41,827 nt of DNA from Minwuia thermotolerans. Its GTDB lineage: Bacteria; Pseudomonadota; Alphaproteobacteria; Minwuiales; Minwuiaceae. The translations under genes were made by a program, and so were the position numbers. The stretch lies in contig BQJF01000036.1 of the NCBI GenBank assembly GCA_021604565.1, positions 1-41,827 on the forward strand, in the 5' to 3' direction. Positions 36,973 through 41,827 of the stretch are shown piece after piece (positions within the stretch are counted from its first letter, which is position 1; each line of letters begins with the position of its first letter). The notes beneath the pieces are model-generated. The model was not told the DNA's origin. It worked only from the letters and a program-made list of their open reading frames with translations, and searched no databases.

Positions 36973-36989
36973 TTGATAACCGTTCTCAA
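36973..36989. promoter_or_regulatory. Fur/Irr-like operator between the iron cluster and the divergent acyl-CoA dehydrogenase
   Basis: TTGATAACCGTTCTCAA is an 8-1-8 inverted repeat with a single mismatch (arms TTGATAAC and TTGAGAAC). It resembles alphaproteobacterial Fur-family operators. It lies 93 bases before the porin ATG. On the plus strand TTGATA (36973-36978) with TATCTG (36997-37002), spacer 18, could be a promoter for the acyl-CoA dehydrogenase, so one operator could control both directions. Whether Fur or Irr binds cannot be told. Confidence 0.6.
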
Positions 36990-37045
36990 AAACACATATC
37001 TGCGAATGAGTGTCAACAGCAATAACTCGACATTCCTGCACTGCA

Positions 37046-37070
37046 CCAATGCGCGCCCCGAACGCATTGG
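37046..37070 (+). promoter_or_regulatory. Inverted repeat in the acyl-CoA dehydrogenase leader
   Basis: CCAATGCG (37046-37053) and CGCATTGG (37063-37070) form a perfect 8-base inverted repeat around nine bases, about 60 bases before the gene. It could be a regulator-binding site or a leader hairpin; no T-run follows. Confidence 0.4.
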
Positions 37071-37128
37071 ATTCCCCAGCGTCAGGCTGTTAGCTGTCAG
37101 CGGTGCGATCCAGGGGAGGCAGGCGCAG

Positions 37129-38271
37129 ATGACACTCAGACATCCGATGTACACCGAGGAAACGGAGGTCATCCGCGACCAGATCCGTCGCTTCATCGAC
37201 CGCGAGATCGAACCGAATGGTGAACGCTGGGAGGAGGAGGGCACCTTTCCGCGTGACCTGTATGTGAAGGCGGGGGAGGCCGGAATTCTGGGCCTCGGCT
37301 TTCCGGAGGAATACGGCGGCGCCGGCGGCGGCATCGATTACTACTGCCTGGTGCGGGAGGAAATGGCGGCCTCCGGCTTCGGCGGCATCCGCGTCAGCCT
37401 GATGGCGCATGGTATCGGCCTGCCGCCGGTCCTGAACCTCGGCTCGGACGACCTGAAGCGCCGCGTCGCGCCCCAGGTGCTCAGCGGGAACAAGATCATC
37501 TGCCTCGCCATTTCGGAGCCGAACGGCGGGTCCGACGTCGCCAACATCCGGACGACGGCGCGCCGGGAGGGCGACCACTATGTCGTCAACGGGGAGAAGG
37601 CCTTCATTTCCAACGGCGTCCGCGCCGACTACATGTCCGTTGCCGTCCGCACGGGCGGGGAGGGGATGGGCGGCATCTCCCTGCTGCTGATCGAGGGGGA
37701 CGCGCCGGGCATCAGCCGCACCAACATGCGCAAGAGCGGCTGGTGGACCTCCGACACCGGCCACATCATCTTCGACGACGTCCGGGTACCGGTGTCGAAC
37801 CTGCTGGGGCAGGAGAACGCCGGTTTCCGGGGCATCATGAACAACTTCAATCTGGAACGCCTGGGCATCGCCGCCACCCAGATCGGCGTCAGTCGCTGCG
37901 CCTACCGGGAGGCCGTGCGCTACGCCCACGAACGCCAGACCTTCGGCAAGCACCTGGCCGAGTTCCAGGTGGTGCGCCACAAGCTGGTGGACATGGCGGT
38001 GCGGCTGCAGGCCATGGAATCCCAGATGGACAGCCTGATCTGGCGGGTGATGCAGGGCGACCCCTGCATCGCCGGGATCGCCATGCTGAAGGTCTATTGC
38101 GGGGAGGCCCACGAATGGATCGCCGCCGAAGCCGCCCAGATCTTCGGCGGCGCCAGCCTGCTGCGCGGCCACAAGGTCGAACGCATCTTCCGCGAATCCA
38201 AGATCCTCACCATCGGCGGCGGCAGCACGGAAGTCATGAAGGACCTGGCGAGCAGGCAGTTGGGGTGGTGA
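37129..38271 (+). CDS. Acyl-CoA dehydrogenase
   Basis: A 380-residue full-length family member. The N-terminal helical domain (YTEETEVIRDQIRRFIDREI) is followed by the middle barrel (CLAISEPNGGSDVANIRTTA; VNGEKAFISNGVRADYMSVA) and the C-terminal helices (FNLERLGIAATQIGVSRCAY, YAHERQTFGKHLAEFQVV, the FAD-contacting AAQIFGGASLLRGHKVERIF). It oxidises an acyl-CoA to the enoyl-CoA with FAD; chain length or branch preference cannot be read. I chose the ATG at 37129 because GGGGAGG lies ten bases upstream; the frame extends to 36904 without protein-like sequence. It diverges from the iron cluster. No electron-transfer or other beta-oxidation gene is adjacent. Confidence 0.93.
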   Translation: MTLRHPMYTEETEVIRDQIRRFIDREIEPNGERWEEEGTFPRDLYVKAGEAGILGLGFPEEYGGAGGGIDYYCLVREEMAASGFGGIRVSLMAHGIGLPPVLNLGSDDLKRRVAPQVLSGNKIICLAISEPNGGSDVANIRTTARREGDHYVVNGEKAFISNGVRADYMSVAVRTGGEGMGGISLLLIEGDAPGISRTNMRKSGWWTSDTGHIIFDDVRVPVSNLLGQENAGFRGIMNNFNLERLGIAATQIGVSRCAYREAVRYAHERQTFGKHLAEFQVVRHKLVDMAVRLQAMESQMDSLIWRVMQGDPCIAGIAMLKVYCGEAHEWIAAEAAQIFGGASLLRGHKVERIFRESKILTIGGGSTEVMKDLASRQLGW

Positions 38272-38307
38272 GGGGGTCAACCATCGGCACTTTGATTCTA
38301 TGCCGTG

Positions 38308-39879
38308 CTACTTTCTATTTTTCTTCAACCTTGCTGATCTCGCACGTCTTTCTTTTCTATTCAAGCCAGTATGGAAGGGATTTTCATGCGATGAATCTAT
38401 ATTAATTGTCAATACGTCAGGAAATTCAGAATCATTCCAGGGTATTTGTCTTAAATTTCTTTGTAGGACTCCAATTTTCTTACAATCACGTCTAATCATT
38501 TTGACCTCTGCATCCGTCCAATTCGACTGTTCGATATAAAGCAAATCTTCGGATACACCTTGATCTTCTTGCGGCGGCTCTCTTGAGATACCGACAACTT
38601 TCTCTATGTGAGGATGGCGCTCAAGCAAGCCTCTTGCAAATATTAATGCATTCTCTGTGCGCTTTAGTCGATATTTTTCATAACCAAATTTTTTATCCAT
38701 CCACTCTAAATATTTAAGAGTTTGTATGAAAAATGCTGTCTTTAGACCTTTTGACCCAGACTGTGGCAGCATGATGCGGAAGAATCGATTATGTTTCTTA
38801 CCTTCTTCCAAGGCTCCAATAACAGCCTCTCCATGAGCGCGTCGGGCGAGCCGCGGCTGCAGCGCCATTTGGCGAACAGCAAGCTCGCTCTTTCGAAGTT
38901 CGTACTCATATCCATCTAGAGTTATTGATGTTCCATCCAACATACGATCGGTGAATATCTCAATAAGTCTGTCCCACATGTAAGAAATTTGGTCAGCTCG
39001 CTTCTTTGCAATGTATCTTTCATTCGAGATCAGTTGTTCATATTGCTGCTGATCAATAAAAATGGGATTAGGTAAGTCGTCGCAAACAAAGTCATGGTCA
39101 CCTTCTTTGTTTATTTTTGTTGCATAGAAGGCGTATAAATTTTCTTCGCCCTGCGCCTCTGCAAGGTTGCCGGAGCGCAAGAATTCTTGACGCTTACTCA
39201 AATATTCTGTGAAATCCAAAATTGTATCAAGTTCATATAGAATCATATCAAGCGAAATTTCATCAAAAACATGTACAAATGATCCAGATGGATCAATATC
39301 ACCTATCGAAAATGGCTGAATACCTGAATTCTGTGACCAGTGTTGCGAAGATTGAATGCTGGGGCATATAGTCAGGCTCCCAGAATTCCTGTTGGTGTGA
39401 TCTTTGCACGCTTGAGATGCTCCGCGTGCAACTAGAACACTATGTATGATCCGTTCATTAGGAGAAGGAAAATCTATCGGAAATGGTACCGTGCATTGTT
39501 TGTCAAGAAAGATCCGTTCTGGGAAATTCGATATCCATCGTTCTGCACCTCGTACCTGCTTGACTGAGGCCTCCAAGGCACGCTTGGCCCAGCGATTCCA
39601 TGCAATATTTATCTCTGTGTTGGGCCAATTTATCGTCTTCTCGCTGAAGATAATCACGTGACGGTCACAAACAACAAGGAGATCACAAAGTTCCTTTCCA
39701 TCTCCTTTGTCATTACTTTTTTTGTCTCGGAATGGATTGGGGTACGACCAAAGGTTGATAAATGATTTGTCACCCAATTTTGCGAGGTATCGCTCAGACT
39801 CGGTGACGCCTCTTGCCTTCAGAATCGGGTCACGTAATTGCTTCGGTCGATCATCAATTCCAGATGGGATATTTGACAA
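38308..39879 (-). CDS. Hypothetical 523-aa protein, possible nuclease, on an AT-rich island
   Basis: I do not firmly recognise this family. The N-terminal 130 residues contain FINLWSYPNPFRD and KELCDLLVVCDRHVIIFSEK, a beta-hairpin with acidic and lysine positions reminiscent of restriction-like PD-(D/E)xK folds, although the expected acidic residue two before Lys is a Ser. QVRGAERWISNFPERIFLD follows. The middle (about 260-370) is helical and charged (QISYMWDRLIEIFTDRML). The C terminus is strongly basic (LNRKERRARSARLKKNRK), as in nucleic-acid-binding tails. The start is TTG with GGGA seven bases upstream; a consensus -10 lies 39 bases before it. A defence role is conceivable from its island setting but unproven. 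Confidence 0.8.
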   Translation of the reverse strand: MSNIPSGIDDRPKQLRDPILKARGVTESERYLAKLGDKSFINLWSYPNPFRDKKSNDKGDGKELCDLLVVCDRHVIIFSEKTINWPNTEINIAWNRWAKRALEASVKQVRGAERWISNFPERIFLDKQCTVPFPIDFPSPNERIIHSVLVARGASQACKDHTNRNSGSLTICPSIQSSQHWSQNSGIQPFSIGDIDPSGSFVHVFDEISLDMILYELDTILDFTEYLSKRQEFLRSGNLAEAQGEENLYAFYATKINKEGDHDFVCDDLPNPIFIDQQQYEQLISNERYIAKKRADQISYMWDRLIEIFTDRMLDGTSITLDGYEYELRKSELAVRQMALQPRLARRAHGEAVIGALEEGKKHNRFFRIMLPQSGSKGLKTAFFIQTLKYLEWMDKKFGYEKYRLKRTENALIFARGLLERHPHIEKVVGISREPPQEDQGVSEDLLYIEQSNWTDAEVKMIRRDCKKIGVLQRNLRQIPWNDSEFPDVLTINIDSSHENPFHTGLNRKERRARSARLKKNRK

Positions 39880-39917
39880 ATGAGTGTCCCAAAATCAAAG
39901 TTTGATACTCCTGCTGA

Positions 39918-39923
39918 ATTATA
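39918..39923 (-). promoter_or_regulatory. Consensus -10 box upstream of the AT-rich island gene
   Basis: On the minus strand the hexamer is TATAAT, preceded by TGG, and would start transcription near 39911, about 30 bases before the TTG start codon. The matching -35 is weak (ATACAA at 17 bases). Confidence 0.45.
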
Positions 39924-40125
39924 CCAGACATAAAATCTCTTGTATACAATAAGAAGAAAAATTGTTTGTAATCTTCAAAAAAATGGGGGAAATAGCAGAA
40001 TTATCGTATCTTTTAATTTTGAATACATGGATAAATATAGTAAATAGAGAGAGTAATTCTGATTACCATGAATAAATTTAGCCATTTGATATTCAAGCAG
40101 CTATTTTGTTATTTCTTATGCTTTT

Positions 40126-41487
40126 TTACCCCAACCTAACCCCCTGCCTTTTCAATTCCCGCTGTACATCCACCACGTCCATCTCCTCCACCGCCCGGCC
40201 GAGCTTCACGGACAGCGCGGCGCCGACGCCGGCGGCCTGGCCGGTGACGGTGCAGCACATCATGTTGCGGGTGGCGGCGTGGCTGATGCGGTCGCCGCCG
40301 GTGGCGCGGCCGGCGACCAGCAGGTTGCTGACCTGCTTCGGCACGATGGTGCGCCAGGGCACCTGGAAGTAGCGGCCGGTGGTGGGCAGGATCAGCAGGC
40401 CGTAGCCGTCGATGAATTCGGGGAAGATGCCGACGGAGTCCTCGAACCGGCCCTGATCGCGCACATCCATCTCGGTCATGTTGTAGTGCGCGTCGATCTT
40501 GCGGGTGTCGCGCACGCCGAGCGTCATGCCGAAATTGCGCAGCTTGGCGGTCTCGCAGCCCGGGTGGTGGCGGCGCATGGCCTCCACGGCCAGCATGGCC
40601 TGCCGCCGTCCCTCGATCTCGAACCGGGTCAGGTCGTCCGGGTCCGTGCCGTCGCAGCCGTCCAGATGCACCAGGTTGAGATAGGTCAGGTCGCCGGTGT
40701 CATAGATGGCGCCCCAGGTGCCCGCGATGGTCAAGAGGTTCTGGGGGATGAGCCCTTCCTGAATGGCGAGCTGGAACGGTTTCTTCAGGAAGGGGGAGAA
40801 CATCCTGTCCTCCTTCCCCGTGGTCTCGACGGTCCATTCGCCACTGTCCCAGTCGCGATAGGTCAGGGGGTTGGCGCGGATCTCTTCCAGGAACTTCGCC
40901 CGGTCCACACCGGACATGGAGAACATGACGGAGGCCGCCATCAGATCCTCCCGCGCGGCCTTGTGCGTCGGGGCGCCGGCGCGATGGGCCACGTCGGCGT
41001 CCCCCGTCGCGTCGATGACCCGTTTCGCCAGGATCGCCTCGCGCCCGGCCTTGCTCTCCGTGATGATGCCCCGGATCGTCGCGCCTTCCATGACGGGTGT
41101 GACGAACTGGCGGTGCAGCATCGGGGTGATCCCGGCTTCCTGCACCAGCCGGTCGGCGACGACCTTGAACCCCTCCGCATCCAGCGCATGACTGTCGGAC
41201 TGCGGCTCTGGCGTGGCGGCACCCATCGCGATGGCACGGGCCTCGAACTCGCGACCGACCCCCTCCGTATCGACGGTCTTCTCGTGGCGGTACCAGGCGA
41301 AGCCTTCGACACCCACCGCCGTGATGTTGCCCCCGAAGCAGCCGAAACGCTCGACCAGCGTCACCGCGACGCCTGCACGCGCTGCCCCGAGCGCAGCAGC
41401 GAGACCACCTGGGCCGGAGCCGACGACCAGAACCTCGGTCTCATGGATGACATCGATCTGGCGGGCCGGTTCGGTGATCTGTTTCAC
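40126..41487 (-). CDS. FAD-dependent oxidoreductase
   Basis: About 453 residues. The N-terminal dinucleotide fold VLVVGSGPGGLAAALGAARA with the downstream acid in VTLVERFGCFGGN binds FAD. A second conserved stretch AKRVIDATGDADVAHRAGAP and the C-terminal NLLVAGRATGGDRISHAATRNMM (second FAD contact) place it in the FAD_oxidored family of uncharacterised flavoproteins. The substrate is unknown. Start choice: the GTG at 41487 has AGGGA about nine bases upstream, whereas the longer frame begins with TTG at 41532 without a ribosome site. It is alone on its strand, and its 3' end borders the AT-rich island. Confidence 0.88.
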   Translation of the reverse strand: MKQITEPARQIDVIHETEVLVVGSGPGGLAAALGAARAGVAVTLVERFGCFGGNITAVGVEGFAWYRHEKTVDTEGVGREFEARAIAMGAATPEPQSDSHALDAEGFKVVADRLVQEAGITPMLHRQFVTPVMEGATIRGIITESKAGREAILAKRVIDATGDADVAHRAGAPTHKAAREDLMAASVMFSMSGVDRAKFLEEIRANPLTYRDWDSGEWTVETTGKEDRMFSPFLKKPFQLAIQEGLIPQNLLTIAGTWGAIYDTGDLTYLNLVHLDGCDGTDPDDLTRFEIEGRRQAMLAVEAMRRHHPGCETAKLRNFGMTLGVRDTRKIDAHYNMTEMDVRDQGRFEDSVGIFPEFIDGYGLLILPTTGRYFQVPWRTIVPKQVSNLLVAGRATGGDRISHAATRNMMCCTVTGQAAGVGAALSVKLGRAVEEMDVVDVQRELKRQGVRLG

Positions 41488-41593
41488 GGGGGAGTTCCCT
41501 GTCTGGGTCCAGGTTGTCTGTATCGCCGTCAATCGAGGCGGATCGGAATTTCAGGATACCGATCGACGGAGGAAAATCCGGGTTTGATGTGGT

Positions 41594-41612
41594 GACGGAA
41601 TTTTTTTCCGTC
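41594..41612. other. Short perfect hairpin before the DUF4394-like gene
   Basis: GACGGAA (41594-41600) and TTCCGTC (41606-41612) flank five T. It lies between two divergent genes, about 90 bases before the plus-strand start. It may be an operator or a leader hairpin. Confidence 0.3.
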
Positions 41613-41704
41613 CGCTGCATCCAATCGGCCCCCGTCGTGAGTCGTGCAAGTACGAAGCGACCGGATCAACCGGACGCTGCGACAATGAACAAGGAACCTG
41701 TTCC

Positions 41705-41827
41705 ATGCGTACTGTTTCAGCTCTTCTCGCCTCAACTGCAATCCTGGCCGCCGCGTCAGGTGCTCACGCAGCCGGTCATGCGAGCCTGACGGCTGTCGGC
41801 CTGAGTGGTGACAGGACCCTGCACCTG
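41705..41827 (+). CDS. Exported DUF4394-like protein, N-terminal fragment (cut by window edge)
   Basis: The 41 visible codons encode a clear signal peptide (MRTVSALLASTAILAAASGA, cleavage near AHA-AG) followed by ASLTAVGLSGDRTLHL. The GLxxDxTLxx pattern is how DUF4394 domains begin; that family is a secreted beta-propeller-like protein of unknown role. AAGGA lies nine bases before the ATG. With so little sequence the family call is tentative, but an exported protein is well supported. Confidence 0.6.
   Translation, partial: MRTVSALLASTAILAAASGAHAAGHASLTAVGLSGDRTLHL

Larger units (their letters stand above)
38280..40128. other. AT-rich island of foreign appearance
   Basis: Base composition drops abruptly after the acyl-CoA dehydrogenase stop and recovers abruptly at the FAD oxidoreductase 3' end. 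The interval holds one minus-strand gene (38308-39879) with codons such as ATA, AGA and TTA that are rare in the flanks, plus a gene-free AT-rich stretch (39880-40125). No integrase, transposase, tRNA or clear terminal repeats were seen, so the mode of entry is unknown. Both flanking genes are complete. Confidence 0.8.

Noticed and set aside
38300..38539. 79-aa plus-strand open frame at the edge of the AT-rich island
   Set aside because: It overlaps the basic C terminus of the 523-aa gene in antisense, with no ribosome site and no recognisable motif.

Overview
The window reads as a GC-rich, LPS-making, Gram-negative alphaproteobacterium, possibly Rhodospirillales-like. The signs are the lptF-lptG-lptD / surA-pdxA envelope block, a direct-repeat LexA box (GAAC-N7-GAAC) before imuA-imuB-dnaE2, the dnaK-dnaJ pair, and palindromic repeats whose translation contains the PGLDPGT peptide seen in many alphaproteobacteria. 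The genus is not resolved. No rRNA, tRNA, CRISPR array or insertion sequence was recognised.

Layout. (1) 1-8005, mostly minus strand: lptF-lptG-lptD for LPS export, then surA and the first codons of pdxA. A LysR regulator, a divergent pirin and a C-terminal remnant of an M48 metalloprotease sit between lptD and surA. (2) 8014-14315, plus strand: pepA, holC, a TauD-type dioxygenase, argJ, three palindromic repeats, a MutT-type Nudix hydrolase and an AmmeMemoRadiSam-type radical SAM enzyme without its usual partners. (3) 14307-20753, mixed: a two-gene catabolic-looking operon (alpha/beta hydrolase, DsbA-fold isomerase), a 63-aa protein, a methyltransferase, a CCA-adding-type nucleotidyltransferase with an unusual start region, and a three-gene minus-strand operon (EEP phosphohydrolase, short acyl-CoA-dehydrogenase-like protein, RNase H-fold-like protein). 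(4) 20803-24088: dnaK and dnaJ.

(5) 24443-30439: the SOS mutasome imuA-imuB-dnaE2 behind a clear LexA box. dnaE2 carries about 125 extra residues made of in-frame copies of the same palindromic repeat found at 12412-12745 and 24114-24418. (6) 30509-36989: an iron-type cluster (porin, imelysin, di-heme DUF1111 protein, second imelysin, DUF1513 protein) with a Fur/Irr-like inverted repeat upstream and an internal terminator. (7) 37129-38271: a divergent acyl-CoA dehydrogenase. (8) 38280-40128: an AT-rich island with one 523-aa protein of unknown function, the clearest sign of horizontal acquisition. (9) 40126-41827: an FAD-dependent oxidoreductase and the signal-peptide end of a DUF4394-like secreted protein.

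Functional themes are outer-membrane biogenesis, protein quality control, SOS mutagenesis and iron acquisition. The least explained parts are the AT-rich gene, the repeat family inside dnaE2, and the EEP / ACAD-like / RNase H-like operon. Calls rest on reading translations and motifs by eye; no database search was run.
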